A stretch of DNA of 43,486 bases from a gamma proteobacterium HTCC2207 (GCA_000153445.1 CH672400.1:219961-263446), one strand, 5' to 3'; counted from the first letter of the stretch, positions 1 to 8,635 are shown. The notes: generated by a model not told the origin, from the letters alone. Program-made: numbers and translations.

Positions 1-604
1 TTCGGTTGAGAATGAGTTAACCTCATTTGAATTCGGTGCCAAAGTGGATCAGGACGACTACAGCCTGTTTGCAACATTGTTCTATGTTGAAACAGACGAT
101 GTTAACTCTGAGTCAACTAATGCTAACGGCGGCGCACGCGTTCGCGGTTACGAGTCAACTGGTTTAGAGGTTGAGGCTAGCACAAAGATTGGTGAGATTG
201 ATCTGCGCGGCAGCATGACTTGGACTGATGCTGAAATCGTTTCTTCCAATGACGCGTCTATTATTGGCAACACCCCACGTCGTCAAGCTGACTTTGTTTG
301 GAGCCTGTCTCCTAGCTACCAGTTTGGTGAGCACTTCGTAGGTGCAACATTGATTGGTACTACTGACTCTTACGGTCAGGACAACAATGCTTACACTATG
401 GATGGTTATACCTACATCAACTTGTTTGCTGACTTTGCTCTGGCCGAAGGCCTGAAGCTGCAAATGTCTGTCAACAATGTAACTGATCAGATTGGTATCA
501 CTGAAGACGAAGGTCAGATTCACACAGTAGATGGTAATGACTACATTCGAGCTCGCTCGATTGCTGGTCGCACTGCTGAGCTGGCACTTAAGTACAGCTT
601 CTAA
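1..604 (+). CDS. TonB-dependent receptor, C-terminal part (5' end outside window)
   Basis: The reading frame is open from the window edge (frame of base 2), so this is the end of a longer gene. The visible 200 or so residues are alternating beta-strands rich in aromatic and polar residues, as in the 22-strand barrel of outer-membrane TonB-dependent receptors. A strand near the end carries NNVTDQIG, close to the NL(T/F)D motif of these barrels, and the chain ends LALKYSF, with the terminal phenylalanine expected of a BAM-recognised beta-signal. Family role: energised uptake of a large or scarce substrate across the outer membrane. The next two genes act on fructosides, so the substrate may be sucrose or a fructo-oligosaccharide; that is inference from position only. 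A strong terminator follows the stop codon. Confidence 0.85.
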   Translation, partial: SVENELTSFEFGAKVDQDDYSLFATLFYVETDDVNSESTNANGGARVRGYESTGLEVEASTKIGEIDLRGSMTWTDAEIVSSNDASIIGNTPRRQADFVWSLSPSYQFGEHFVGATLIGTTDSYGQDNNAYTMDGYTYINLFADFALAEGLKLQMSVNNVTDQIGITEDEGQIHTVDGNDYIRARSIAGRTAELALKYSF

Positions 605-614
605 AGTACGGTAA

Positions 615-646
615 AGGGCTAGACGGATTTCCGTCTAGCCCTTTTT
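615..646 (+). terminator. Rho-independent terminator after the TonB receptor gene
   Basis: A perfect stem of about 11-13 bp (615-627 with 630-642; core GGGCTAGACGG / CCGTCTAGCCC) with a very short loop is followed by a run of five T. It starts about 10 bases after the stop codon and separates the receptor from the GH68-like gene, so that gene probably has its own promoter or depends on read-through. Confidence 0.92.
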
Positions 647-702
647 ATCGTTTGATCCCAAGAAATAAAGTCCCAAGATAGAACTGATTCGGAAGCAAAA
701 GA

Positions 703-1797
703 ATGTTTGATAGTAGTTTAGATATGTCTTCAGTTGATGCGCAGGTATTCGAGGGTGCTATTGTCCACCCAGAGCTCTACTTGTGGGATTCCTGGTCATA
801 TCAAGAACAGGGAACCATGCACCTTTATTGTTTAGCAATTTCCCGCAACAAGCCCAATGGTGAGGCCTTGTTGCCTGCCGAAAAAGATAACTACCCCTTT
901 CATATACGTCATTTTTCCTCTATCGACCAAGGTCGCCGATGGAAGGATGAAGGCTGCTTTCAGCAGCCAGGTAAGGCCAGCGATGGCCACGACGGGCGCA
1001 ACGTGTGGAGCGGTTCCATCTGTTTACTGCCCAGCGGTGAAAAGCTCGCGGGCTTTACTGGCATTTTTGAAATCGACGATCAACGTCGTTATTTGCAGAA
1101 TATTTCACTGGGCACAAGCTCAAGTGGACACATAGATACATTGTTATCCAGCCCACTATCATGTCCCTTGCGTGACCGTGAAGAAATTCTTGGTCTGGGT
1201 TACTACCTTGATACCGAAGATCGGCTTGGCAGTAATGATGGCGAAGAAGGTGGACCGGTAATGGCGTGGCGCGATCCATTTTTGTTTGTCGACAATGATC
1301 AGCGCATCAACGCTTTTTGGTCAGCTAAAACTGGCCCTGGTGCAGGCGTTATTGCCCATGGGTTAATTGCTAAGGGTGATGAGAAAAGTAGCTACAGGCT
1401 CGAAACACTCTATCCGCCAATGAGCTTGCCCGATGGCGAGAGCTTTACTCAAGCTGAGTTACCAAAAGTTTATATTGACCATACGCAGGGTATTTATTAC
1501 CTCATTGTTTCGAGTTGTAACCGTCATTTTGAAGGGCAACCTGATAGTGAAGTCGATAAAACAATCCGCTTGTATAAGTCTGATTCTATGCGCGGTCCCT
1601 GGCAAATCGCTGCTGGCGACAGCAGTGCGATCAACGGCGCTGAAGGTCTCTTCGGCATGACTGTTTTAGAAACCGACTTCCCAAACAGTCGCTTGCTGTG
1701 TATCTCTCCGCGTACCGGGTCTGATGACCCTGCCGCCGCCTTCACTATTGGCGAGAGATTCTATTTGGATCTCAGCACTGCTACAGTTATACGCTAA
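703..1797 (+). CDS. GH68-like fructosyl hydrolase/transferase (levansucrase family)
   Basis: A 364-residue protein resembling the five-bladed beta-propeller glycoside hydrolase family 68 (levansucrase, inulosucrase, beta-fructofuranosidase). The three expected catalytic motifs are present in order: WDSW with candidate nucleophile Asp29, WRDP with candidate transition-state stabiliser Asp191, and TQAELPKV with candidate acid/base Glu252. The protein is somewhat short for the family (usually over 400 residues), and the first motif lies very close to the N-terminus. No signal peptide is visible, so it may act in the cytoplasm on imported sucrose or fructoside, or be exported another way. A fructokinase follows 44 bases downstream, consistent with release of fructose and then phosphorylation. 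The start could also be Met8; neither start has a strong ribosome binding site. Whether it hydrolyses or polymerises cannot be read from sequence. Confidence 0.8.
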   Translation: MFDSSLDMSSVDAQVFEGAIVHPELYLWDSWSYQEQGTMHLYCLAISRNKPNGEALLPAEKDNYPFHIRHFSSIDQGRRWKDEGCFQQPGKASDGHDGRNVWSGSICLLPSGEKLAGFTGIFEIDDQRRYLQNISLGTSSSGHIDTLLSSPLSCPLRDREEILGLGYYLDTEDRLGSNDGEEGGPVMAWRDPFLFVDNDQRINAFWSAKTGPGAGVIAHGLIAKGDEKSSYRLETLYPPMSLPDGESFTQAELPKVYIDHTQGIYYLIVSSCNRHFEGQPDSEVDKTIRLYKSDSMRGPWQIAAGDSSAINGAEGLFGMTVLETDFPNSRLLCISPRTGSDDPAAAFTIGERFYLDLSTATVIR

Positions 1798-1841
1798 TTT
1801 AACCTCAGGGTCTACAGACTGAGTTTCGCACTAGGATAGAT

Positions 1842-2741
1842 ATGGCCAGCACAATACCAAGCAAACTTTACGCAGGCATTGAAGCCGGTGGCACAAAATT
1901 TAACTGTGTCATCGGGACTGATCCACGCACTATTCTAAGGCGAACCAAGATCGCCACCACTACGCCAGAGGAAACTCTGGCTGCGGTAAAAGACTGGTTC
2001 GTTCAACAGAGTCTTGAGCTGGGCGCTCTGTCTGCACTTGGCATTGCCTGTTTTGGTCCCCTTGATCTAAAGCCTTCATCTTTGAGATACGGCTATATCA
2101 CTGCAACGCCTAAGGCTCACTGGTCAAACACTGAGATCGCAGGTTACTTTCAGCGTCACTTTGGTATTCCTGTAGGATTTGATACAGATGTCAATGGCTC
2201 CGCTCTTGGCGAGCACTTATATGGTGCTGCCAAGGATATAGATGACTTTGTCTATGTCACTATTGGCACTGGCGTGGGTGCTGGAGTGTTTGTCAATGGA
2301 CGACCATTGACTGGCATGGTGCATCCAGAACTAGGTCATATTAGGTTGCCAAGAGACGCAGCAGCAGATTCCTTTAACGGCAGCTGCGCTTTTCATGGGG
2401 ACTGTCTAGAAGGGCTTGTCTCCGGTCCAGCATTGGAAGCGCGTTGGAATTGCAGTGCGGCCTCGTTGCCCCAAGAGCATCCCGCCTGGGATCTCGAAGC
2501 GCATTATCTGGCGCTGATGTGTGTCAATATCGCGATGAGTTATTCTCCCCAACGGATTATCCTTGGTGGTGGCGTGATGGATCAAAGTCATCTTTTTACC
2601 GCCATTCGAGCAAAGTTTGCACAGTTGATGAGCGGCTATATGCTGCCTGATATGGCACTGGAAGAGTTTATAGTCGCGCCAGGGCTAACTGGATTCTCAG
2701 GTGAGGTTGGTGCTCTAGCTTTAGCGATGAACGCTGAGTAG
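1842..2741 (+). CDS. ROK-family fructokinase
   Basis: A 299-residue ROK kinase expected to make fructose 6-phosphate from fructose and ATP in the cytoplasm. Visible motifs: the N-terminal phosphate-binding loop GIEAGGTKF, the catalytic segment FDTDVNGSALGE with its DxN, TIGTGVGAGV, and the zinc site HPELGH...CAFHGDCLEG, which marks the ROK sugar-kinase group that includes ScrK/YdhR-type fructokinases. Length is normal. AGGA lies six bases before the ATG. With the preceding GH68-like gene it forms a two-step route from fructoside to fructose 6-phosphate. Glucose or mannose kinase activity is possible, since ROK specificity is hard to read from sequence. Confidence 0.85.
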   Translation: MASTIPSKLYAGIEAGGTKFNCVIGTDPRTILRRTKIATTTPEETLAAVKDWFVQQSLELGALSALGIACFGPLDLKPSSLRYGYITATPKAHWSNTEIAGYFQRHFGIPVGFDTDVNGSALGEHLYGAAKDIDDFVYVTIGTGVGAGVFVNGRPLTGMVHPELGHIRLPRDAAADSFNGSCAFHGDCLEGLVSGPALEARWNCSAASLPQEHPAWDLEAHYLALMCVNIAMSYSPQRIILGGGVMDQSHLFTAIRAKFAQLMSGYMLPDMALEEFIVAPGLTGFSGEVGALALAMNAE

Positions 2742-3028
2742 GCATAGCGCTGCTACAGGAGAACTTTCCAATCTCTAGCTTTTGAGGTCTCTCATATTCG
2801 CTCCTAGTGATAGGTTGGTTGTTAGTCCCACTGTCCTTATTAGTTTTCTCCGCTCTAACATGCCATCTTGGAGGGTTTCTACGATCTGGGATATTCAGAC
2901 GATTTCTCTCTTTGCTCAAAATGACTGCTACTTGCCCAACCCGCGTAAAACGGTATGATACCGGCCTTGTAAAAAACAACTTCCAATAACAAGCAGTTCT
3001 TACATCAATAACACCGGAGTCACCGCAG
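2742..3028. other. Intergenic region between fructokinase and dcd
   Basis: No convincing gene. Both-strand reading shows only short open frames without family resemblance. The right part holds a plausible dcd promoter; the left 190 bases show no clear terminator or repeat. Confidence 0.6.
2932..2959 (+). promoter_or_regulatory. Candidate sigma-70 promoter for dcd
   Basis: TTGCCC and TATGAT are separated by 16 bases, about 70 bases upstream of the dcd ATG. The match is moderate and made by eye. Confidence 0.35.
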
Positions 3029-3595
3029 ATGAGCATTAAGTCAGATAACTGGATTCGCCGTATGGCCGAGCAACATGAAATGATCTCGCCCTTTGAGGCT
3101 GGTCAGGTGCGCTACTCCGGTGATGATCGCGTTATCTCCTACGGTACTTCAAGCTACGGCTACGATGTGCGCTGCTCTAGCGAGTTTAAAGTGTTTACCA
3201 ATGTTCACTCGAAGACTGTAGATCCAAAGAATTTCGACAGCGACTCCTTTGTGGATATGGATGGCGACTACTGCATTATTCCGCCGAACTCCTTTGCTCT
3301 GGCCAGAACGGTTGAGTACTTTAAGATTCCCCGCTCGGTGCTGACGATTTGTCTGGGTAAGTCGACCTATGCTCGCTGTGGGATCATTGTCAATGTGACG
3401 CCCTTGGAGCCGGAGTGGGAAGGGCATGTGACGCTGGAATTTTCTAATACCACTAATCTGCCGGCTAAGATTTATGCCAATGAAGGTGTGGCGCAGATGC
3501 TGTTCTTTGAATCTGATGAGGTTTGTGAAACCTCTTACGCGGATCGCGGTGGCAAGTATCAAGGCCAAACCGGCGTCACGCTCCCCAAAACCTGA
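3029..3595 (+). CDS. dcd: dCTP deaminase
   Basis: A 188-residue protein that deaminates dCTP to dUTP, feeding dTTP synthesis after dUTPase action. The trimeric dUTPase-like fold is recognisable: [29 protein letters not shown] (with the catalytic Glu region), and the C-terminal [16 protein letters not shown] that closes over the nucleotide. Length and both ends match the gammaproteobacterial enzyme. GGAG sits nine bases before the ATG. It is monocistronic here; a large imperfect palindrome begins immediately after the stop codon and may act as its 3' end. Confidence 0.97.
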   Translation: MSIKSDNWIRRMAEQHEMISPFEAGQVRYSGDDRVISYGTSSYGYDVRCSSEFKVFTNVHSKTVDPKNFDSDSFVDMDGDYCIIPPNSFALARTVEYFKIPRSVLTICLGKSTYARCGIIVNVTPLEPEWEGHVTLEFSNTTNLPAKIYANEGVAQMLFFESDEVCETSYADRGGKYQGQTGVTLPKT

Positions 3596-3719
3596 TTAAA
3601 AACGGTCTTTTTCCGCGGGTGCGGCGTTAGCTCCGTACTCGCAACTTCATGTATTTTAAATACACTCAGTCGCTGCGTGCGGTGCTGCCTTGCACTCACG
3701 AAAAAATCCTCGTTTTTAA
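3596..3719. repeat. 124-bp imperfect palindrome after dcd
   Basis: The element begins TTAAAAACG and ends CGTTTTTAA, and its two arms of about 60 bases are imperfect reverse complements along most of their length. The centre is an exact inverted repeat, TGTATTT-T-AAATACA (3650-3664). It starts right at the dcd stop codon. It could form a long hairpin in RNA or DNA and looks like a dispersed intergenic palindromic repeat or a miniature element rather than a simple terminator. No coding content is apparent. Confidence 0.75.
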
Positions 3720-4032
3720 TTCAGGTTTTCCGAGAAATTCACTATTTCTTTTGGGTTATATGGGCCTCTCTACCTTGGCGTTCGAGCCATCTATACCGGT
3801 TTTTCCTTTTCGGTATCACCGAAAACTTTCGAAAAGATTCCTCGTTAATTAATGTTTGCTAGGGTTTAGTTTTCTCGTCGCTTTTACGCCTGGAGGATTT
3901 TTTGATTTGGTCTACGATTAATCTAAGGAATTACCATAAGCTGGGAAGCCAAAAGTCTTAATATAGACAAGGGCTCTAGTGAAAATAAGGCCTTTTGGTT
4001 ACTTTTTTTATTCAATAAGGAGGTGCGAAGAT
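3720..4032. other. AT-rich intergenic region with a small hairpin
   Basis: No gene recognised. Contains an 8-bp perfect hairpin, TTTTCGGT (3807-3814) with ACCGAAAA (3818-3825), and ends in a very strong Shine-Dalgarno (AAGGAGGTG, 4017-4025) for the next gene. Base composition is more AT-rich than the flanking core genes. Confidence 0.5.
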
Positions 4033-4389
4033 ATGGTCTATTATCGATATCAAGCGAAATACAATAGCCAATTTACAGGGAAGCCAATAGGAATATTTGG
4101 CGCTGTATTTGGATTAATAAAGCGTGGATTAACTACCGATGAAGAGACTAGCTCCTATGAAGAGGTTTTATCATGGTTCGATAAGAACCTACCAGATCCA
4201 AAATTCTATGAGCAGGGTAATCCTCTTCAAGGGATAACTTGGTTTACGGAAGAGGGAGTGAAAATGGTAGATAAACTCGCTCCCCTCGTTGGAATGTTAG
4301 AATCTCATGGGGTTGAATATGAGTTCATAGAGACTGAAAATCCAGGAACAATTATCTACAAAGATAGATATCAGGTTGGAATCATCTAG
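4033..4389 (+). CDS. Small protein of unknown function (118 aa)
   Basis: I do not recognise this family. The start at 4033 is chosen over an in-frame ATG at 3979 because AGGAGG lies nine bases before it. The predicted protein is soluble, mixed alpha/beta and acidic. It has an N-terminal basic stretch with Tyr and Gly-rich GIFGAVFGLIKRG, a Trp/Phe motif (SWFDKNLPDP), a second aromatic segment (GITWFTEEG) and a C-terminal beta-rich tail. There is no signal peptide or membrane helix. Codon use is AT-richer than the surrounding housekeeping genes, which together with its position in a patch between conserved blocks suggests acquisition. Its neighbour downstream is an acetyltransferase; no functional link can be shown. 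Confidence 0.75.
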   Translation: MVYYRYQAKYNSQFTGKPIGIFGAVFGLIKRGLTTDEETSSYEEVLSWFDKNLPDPKFYEQGNPLQGITWFTEEGVKMVDKLAPLVGMLESHGVEYEFIETENPGTIIYKDRYQVGII

Positions 4390-4460
4390 ATAAAAAATAA
4401 CGCCATAAAAAATTTTATTCAGCGCGACAGGCAAACACCCTTTTGGAAACGGAGTCCCAG

Positions 4461-4988
4461 TTGAATTCGGAAATTGAACTAGAAAAACTTAATGTCAATC
4501 ATTCTCAGGAGCTTTATGATCTGACTGAAGCTAACCGAAATTACTTGAGTGAGTGGCTTCCATGGCTTGATCAAATAAAAACTAGCCGTGATACAAAGAC
4601 GTTTATTGAATCCACAGTTAAAGTGGCCTCGTCAGGAGGCGCGCCGAACTATGCCGTATTATATAAAGGGGCGATATGCGGCGTTGTTGGTTTTCATGAA
4701 ATCAATAAGCAACACCGAATAGGTTCAATAGGTTACTGGTTGGGTGAGGTTTTTACTGGGAAAGGGGTAATGACGGCGGCTGTTGCCAAACTCCTAACCG
4801 TTGGGTTTGTGCAGTTTGACCTTAATAAAATAGAGATACGTTGTGCGGAAGGTAATCTAAGGAGTCGCGCCATTCCTGAACGGCTCGGCTTCACCTATGA
4901 AGCAACACTGAGGCAGTGTGAATGGCTTTATTCGGAGTATGTAAACCATGCAATTTACTCAATGCTGAAGTCTGAGCACCTGACATAA
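4461..4988 (+). CDS. GNAT-family N-acetyltransferase, RimJ/RimL type
   Basis: A 175-residue acetyltransferase of the RimJ/RimL/YdaF group, which transfer acetyl from acetyl-CoA to protein N-termini or small amines. Family features are visible: LTEANRNYLSEWLPWL near the N-terminus, GYWLGEVFTGKGVMTAAV (acetyl-CoA-binding motif A, with the usual Q/RGxG replaced by GKG), NKIEIRCAEGNLRSRAIPERLGF and a C-terminal YSML. TTG at 4461 is preferred because GGAG lies six bases upstream; an in-frame TTG at 4443 would add six residues. The usual N-x-x-S-x-x-(V/I)-(L/P/A)E element is intact. Like its neighbour it is AT-rich. Specific substrate unknown. Confidence 0.85.
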   Translation: MNSEIELEKLNVNHSQELYDLTEANRNYLSEWLPWLDQIKTSRDTKTFIESTVKVASSGGAPNYAVLYKGAICGVVGFHEINKQHRIGSIGYWLGEVFTGKGVMTAAVAKLLTVGFVQFDLNKIEIRCAEGNLRSRAIPERLGFTYEATLRQCEWLYSEYVNHAIYSMLKSEHLT

Positions 4989-5024
4989 AACATCGGTTAA
5001 AGCATTGAGCGAAGGTTTCTCGAG

Positions 5025-5867
5025 TTAAGGATTCAACAACGCTTCCCGCAACGCCTTAGCCTGTTGCTGAATCCGCTTAGTATTCTCGGGGCCAGTTCTT
5101 AGAAGCTGTTTCTGCAATGGCAGCAGTGACTCAAGCGCCGGATCAGCAAACTTATACACTACAGAATCGCGGGTTAATCTAATCGGTTCGGCGACTATGG
5201 GGGTTGCTAGTATCACGTCGATGGCTTGTAAAATAATGCCGTCCATCTGTCTCGGATTGTAACCCATTTCTGAAAAGGCATTTTCCAATAGCGGTCTGGT
5301 GAAGTGAAACATTTTCGCCATGGAGTCCATGGGCAAGCTAATTAAAGTATTAATGGTGCGGTCATAGCGTTCGTAGTTGCCGGCGTTTAACCAGATGGTG
5401 CCGTCACTGCTGTGGGTGGCAAATTTTCCCTCTGGTGCTGATAGGGGGAATATTTTTGATAGCAGTACGCCATTGGATAGGCCGTCGGCATAGCTCGCTG
5501 TGCGGCGCAGGAGGTCGTCAGTTTTTACCCATTTGGCGAATTCTGGTTTGTTGCTGATCAGCAGTAGGCGCTCGCGGATAAAGTCGTCGCTGTTATCTAA
5601 TTTGGGTAGTGGTGGCGGAGTGCTGACTGAGCTGGTTGGTGGCTCTGGCTCCGGTTCGACTGCTTCTGGAATCACCGCCTCTGGTACCACTGGTGCCTGT
5701 ATCACGACTTCAGCTACTGGCTCGTCGGGTATGGCGATTAGCTCGGGGTCATATTCGGGCTGGTTCTGGGCTTTAAATAGAACGGCGACGATAATAATCG
5801 CGGCAATTAAAGTGCCAGCAATAAAGACAAGGTTATTGGAGCCAGGTTTTTTAGGTTCGCGATTCAT
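5025..5867 (-). CDS. DUF3014 family membrane-anchored protein
   Basis: A 280-residue protein with a short basic N-terminus, one transmembrane helix (about residues 13-32: VFIAGTLIAAIIIVAVLF), a Pro/Glu/Val-rich linker (about 40-85) and a globular C-terminal domain matching DUF3014. Topology suggests an inner-membrane anchor with the domain in the periplasm. Function unknown in the family. Its ATG overlaps the stop of the upstream DUF3108 gene by four bases (ATGA), so the two are translationally coupled. Confidence 0.8.
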   Translation of the reverse strand: MNREPKKPGSNNLVFIAGTLIAAIIIVAVLFKAQNQPEYDPELIAIPDEPVAEVVIQAPVVPEAVIPEAVEPEPEPPTSSVSTPPPLPKLDNSDDFIRERLLLISNKPEFAKWVKTDDLLRRTASYADGLSNGVLLSKIFPLSAPEGKFATHSSDGTIWLNAGNYERYDRTINTLISLPMDSMAKMFHFTRPLLENAFSEMGYNPRQMDGIILQAIDVILATPIVAEPIRLTRDSVVYKFADPALESLLPLQKQLLRTGPENTKRIQQQAKALREALLNP

Positions 5868-6727
5868 TCTGTGCTGCCATCCGAGATTATTTGGGTTCGA
5901 TTAAGAGGCTGTACTGTCTGATTATTGATCACTGCACTGCGCAGTTCAAGCTGATGACTGTCGCCGTTTTTCTTCTGTTCGAGTTTTACTATTAGATGAT
6001 CCCAGTCCTTGGCCAGCCAAGCGGTAAATTGGCCGCTGCTGTCTTCATCGACAATTCTTTCGACTTTGACTGTTGCCAATGGACCTATGGCTGTTTCCAA
6101 TACTTCGTCTGCAACAACACGGTAAGAATATTGTTTCAGCTTTCCTTTGGAAATAACAGGGTAAGCAAATGCGCTGCGTCCAGCGTTTAAATCCCTACGC
6201 AATTGCAGGCGATGGGTGATCATATCCAGCTGTCCAACTGCCAGAGGCGCTTCTTTGTGGCTGTCATTTTTTTGATAATGCAACGTTTTGTTCTGCCAGT
6301 CAAAGTGCTGCACTTCTGTTTTGGTGCGGCCAAACACTGAGCGAATATAGCTATATTCAGTGGGAAGCAGGCGCTGATCGTCGGTTAGATTAAAGGTGCT
6401 CTGCTCGTCGATCTTGCCGAGAAAATTTTTCGCGGTCAGGCTTTCGCGATAGATGCCGGGCTCAATCTCTTCGAGGCGCTGGACGGCTTCAATGTCTAAG
6501 CCACTAAACTTGGCTGAATAGTTGGCGCTGTAGAGACTAATGGGCGCCTCAGGTGCGCTGTTTGTTGAGGTGGCGCTAAAGCCCATGGTTGTCTGTACAG
6601 AGAGTAAAACTAGTATCCCCACCTGCTTCAGCGCGCTGTTGAAAAACCTTTTAAGCTGAAAGGCCGATTGCTGAACTAGGTGAGTAGCCAATTGAGGAGC
6701 AGGCTGAATTCTTGTTAATACTGACAA
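5864..6727 (-). CDS. DUF3108 family exported protein
   Basis: A 287-residue protein with a DUF3108 core from about residue 60 (YSANYSAKFSGLDIEAVQRLEE) to 275, a beta-rich fold found in periplasmic proteins. Conserved turns such as FNLTDDQRLLPTEYSY and AWLAKDWDHLIVKLEQ are present. An unusually long N-terminus of about 35 residues precedes a hydrophobic stretch (ALKQVGILVLLSVQTTMGFSA) that looks like a signal sequence, so the true start may be a later in-frame codon. A DUF3108 gene next to purN is known from Pseudomonas-type genomes. Function not established. Confidence 0.8.
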   Translation of the reverse strand: MSVLTRIQPAPQLATHLVQQSAFQLKRFFNSALKQVGILVLLSVQTTMGFSATSTNSAPEAPISLYSANYSAKFSGLDIEAVQRLEEIEPGIYRESLTAKNFLGKIDEQSTFNLTDDQRLLPTEYSYIRSVFGRTKTEVQHFDWQNKTLHYQKNDSHKEAPLAVGQLDMITHRLQLRRDLNAGRSAFAYPVISKGKLKQYSYRVVADEVLETAIGPLATVKVERIVDEDSSGQFTAWLAKDWDHLIVKLEQKKNGDSHQLELRSAVINNQTVQPLNRTQIISDGSTE

Positions 6728-6835
6728 TGGTTTGGCCTCGGCGATATCTCTTCTAAGAGCTGTTAGAGTAACAAAAATTCAGTTGGTTCGCTGACCTCGA
6801 AAAATAGGCTATTTTTCAGGCCCGATTTTGCTCTA

Positions 6836-7519
6836 TTAGTGACTCTGACTGCGTTCTTCTATCTCGACACAAACGCCGCCTTGGGGCAGCAATTCGTTGT
6901 CGAGAACCACTTGGCCTTCACGCAGTTCCAGACGACCCTCGCAGAACCATTGTGCGGCAAGGGGATAGATCTGATGTTCGTAAGCCAAGACCCTTGAGGC
7001 CAAGTCTTCCGCAGTGTCATTTTTCAGCAGTTCAACCTTGGCCTGAACTATACCCGGTCCGCCATCGAGCTCGGCGGTGACAAAATGTACGGTGGCTCCG
7101 CCTTCACTATCACCTGCATCTATAGCGCGCTGATGAGTATGCAGGCCCGGGTATTTGGGCAGCAATGAAGGGTGGATATTAATCAGTCGGCCGAGAAAGC
7201 GATTTACAAACTGTGGTGTCAGTATGCGCATAAAGCCGGCCAGTACAATCAGGTCTGGGGAGAAACTGTCAATTACATCGGCCAGGGCCAGATCGAACTC
7301 GGCGCGGGTATCAAAGCTGTTGTGATCCAAGGTGATATTGGGTATCGCAGCTTTTGCTGCGCGCTCAAGACCTTTGACGCCGGCCTTATTGCTGATGACT
7401 GCAACCACATCGCCGTTCAGTGACTCGTCCGCGCAACCATCAATAAAGGATTGCAGGTTAGAGCCACCGCCGGAAATCAGGACAACTATGCGTCGCTTGC
7501 CCTTGGATAGGTCAGTCAT
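6836..7519 (-). CDS. purN: Phosphoribosylglycinamide formyltransferase (GAR transformylase)
   Basis: A 227-residue enzyme that transfers formyl from 10-formyltetrahydrofolate to GAR, the third step of purine synthesis. Visible are the N-terminal phosphate loop SGGGSNLQ, the FMRILTPQFV segment and the catalytic region INIHPSLLPKYPGLHTHQRA with Asn, His and, further on, Asp in GDSEGGATVHFV. It is somewhat longer at the C-terminus than the E. coli enzyme (212). Its ATG overlaps the purM stop (TGATG at 7521-7517), so purM and purN are translationally coupled. A small AT-rich palindrome lies just past its stop (6799-6817). Confidence 0.97.
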   Translation of the reverse strand: MTDLSKGKRRIVVLISGGGSNLQSFIDGCADESLNGDVVAVISNKAGVKGLERAAKAAIPNITLDHNSFDTRAEFDLALADVIDSFSPDLIVLAGFMRILTPQFVNRFLGRLINIHPSLLPKYPGLHTHQRAIDAGDSEGGATVHFVTAELDGGPGIVQAKVELLKNDTAEDLASRVLAYEHQIYPLAAQWFCEGRLELREGQVVLDNELLPQGGVCVEIEERSQSH

Positions 7520-8571
7520 CAGGATAGTCCGAGCAGTTGAACCTGTTCTTCGCCGGCTTCTTGAGCAGAGATATTGCCCAGTTCGAAGGCGGTTTCGCCA
7601 CTGGCAGCCAGCATATCCAACGCTTCTTGCGCGCGGTCAGCGGGAACACAGATAACCATGCCGACGCCGCAATTTAGCGTGCGGTGCATTTCGTGCTCGT
7701 CGATATTACCGCCTTTTTGCAGCCAGTCGAACACTGCTGGACGAGTCCAGGCTTGGGTGTCGATCACGGCTTTGGTATTATCAGGCAGAACTCGTGGTAT
7801 GTTTTCTAATAGTCCACCACCAGTAATATGGGCAAGTGCATTGACCTGAGACTCGGCGATCAACTTCAACAGTGGTTTCACATAGATTCGAGTAGGTTCC
7901 ATCAGCAGGTCGATCAGCGGCTTGCCATCCAGTTGTGCGGTGGCGGGATCTGTTTCTGTGACTTCCAGTACTTTGCGAATCAGCGAGTAGCCGTTGGAGT
8001 GAGGTCCGCTTGAAGCTAAACCAATTAAGCTGTCGCCGACACTAACCTTGGTGCCGTCGATAAGGTCAGCTTTCTCGACTATGCCGACACAGAAGCCCGC
8101 CAAGTCGTAATCTTCACCTTCATACATGCCTGGCATCTCAGCGGTTTCGCCGCCGATCAGTGAGCAGCCTGAAATACCACAGCCATCGGCGATACCATTG
8201 ACTACGGCTGCGGCCGTGTCGATCTCCAGTTTGCCAGTGGCATAGTAATCGAGGAAAAACAACGGCTCGGCGCCACAGACAATCAGATCGTTGACACACA
8301 TGGCGACCAGATCTATACCGACTGTGTCATGCTTGCCGTGATCTAGTGCCAAGCGCAGTTTGGTGCCAACGCCATCGGTGCCGGAAACCAGTACTGGCTG
8401 TTTGTACCCGGTAGGTAATTCAAACAGCGCGCCAAATCCGCCAAGGCCAGCCAAAACTTCTGGCCGTCTTGTGCGCTTAGCTGCGCCTTTAATTTTTTCG
8501 ATCAGTGCATTGCCCGCATCGATGTCGACGCCTGCATCTTTATAGCTGAGTGATTTACTGTTTTCGGTCAT
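7519..8571 (-). CDS. purM: Phosphoribosylformylglycinamidine cyclo-ligase (AIR synthetase)
   Basis: A 350-residue enzyme that closes FGAM to AIR with ATP, the fifth purine step. Conserved pieces: [14 protein letters not shown] at the start, [47 protein letters not shown] and [21 protein letters not shown] [12 protein letters not shown]. The start at 8571 (MTENSK) matches the family N-terminus; the open frame extends 20 codons further upstream but that extension has no family counterpart, and an AGG lies about nine bases before 8571. The gene is divergent from DUF2066-hda across about 100 bases, the same arrangement as in Pseudomonas. Confidence 0.96.
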   Translation of the reverse strand: MTENSKSLSYKDAGVDIDAGNALIEKIKGAAKRTRRPEVLAGLGGFGALFELPTGYKQPVLVSGTDGVGTKLRLALDHGKHDTVGIDLVAMCVNDLIVCGAEPLFFLDYYATGKLEIDTAAAVVNGIADGCGISGCSLIGGETAEMPGMYEGEDYDLAGFCVGIVEKADLIDGTKVSVGDSLIGLASSGPHSNGYSLIRKVLEVTETDPATAQLDGKPLIDLLMEPTRIYVKPLLKLIAESQVNALAHITGGGLLENIPRVLPDNTKAVIDTQAWTRPAVFDWLQKGGNIDEHEMHRTLNCGVGMVICVPADRAQEALDMLAASGETAFELGNISAQEAGEEQVQLLGLS

Positions 8572-8635
8572 GACACAAGCCTTCTTTTGATAGCCCGCTA
8601 TTTTAGATGCAGTGGGCCTACTTTTCATCAAGCAC

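Noticed and set aside
2807..2989. 60-residue open frame between fructokinase and dcd
   Set aside because: No ribosome binding site, and it runs through the candidate dcd promoter; composition looks random.
3649..3862. Short open frames with ATG in the region after dcd
   Set aside because: They lie across or beside the palindrome, have no ribosome binding site, overlap each other and show no protein-like composition.
5500..5904. 134-residue plus-strand open frame rich in Gly, Ser and Thr
   Set aside because: It is the antisense shadow of the Pro/Glu-rich linker of the DUF3014 protein, which is the better-supported gene.
6799..6817. AT-rich palindrome GAAAAATAG/CTATTTTTC after purN as a terminator
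   Set aside because: The loop would be a single base and no U-tract follows on the purN strand; pairing is AT-rich and weak.
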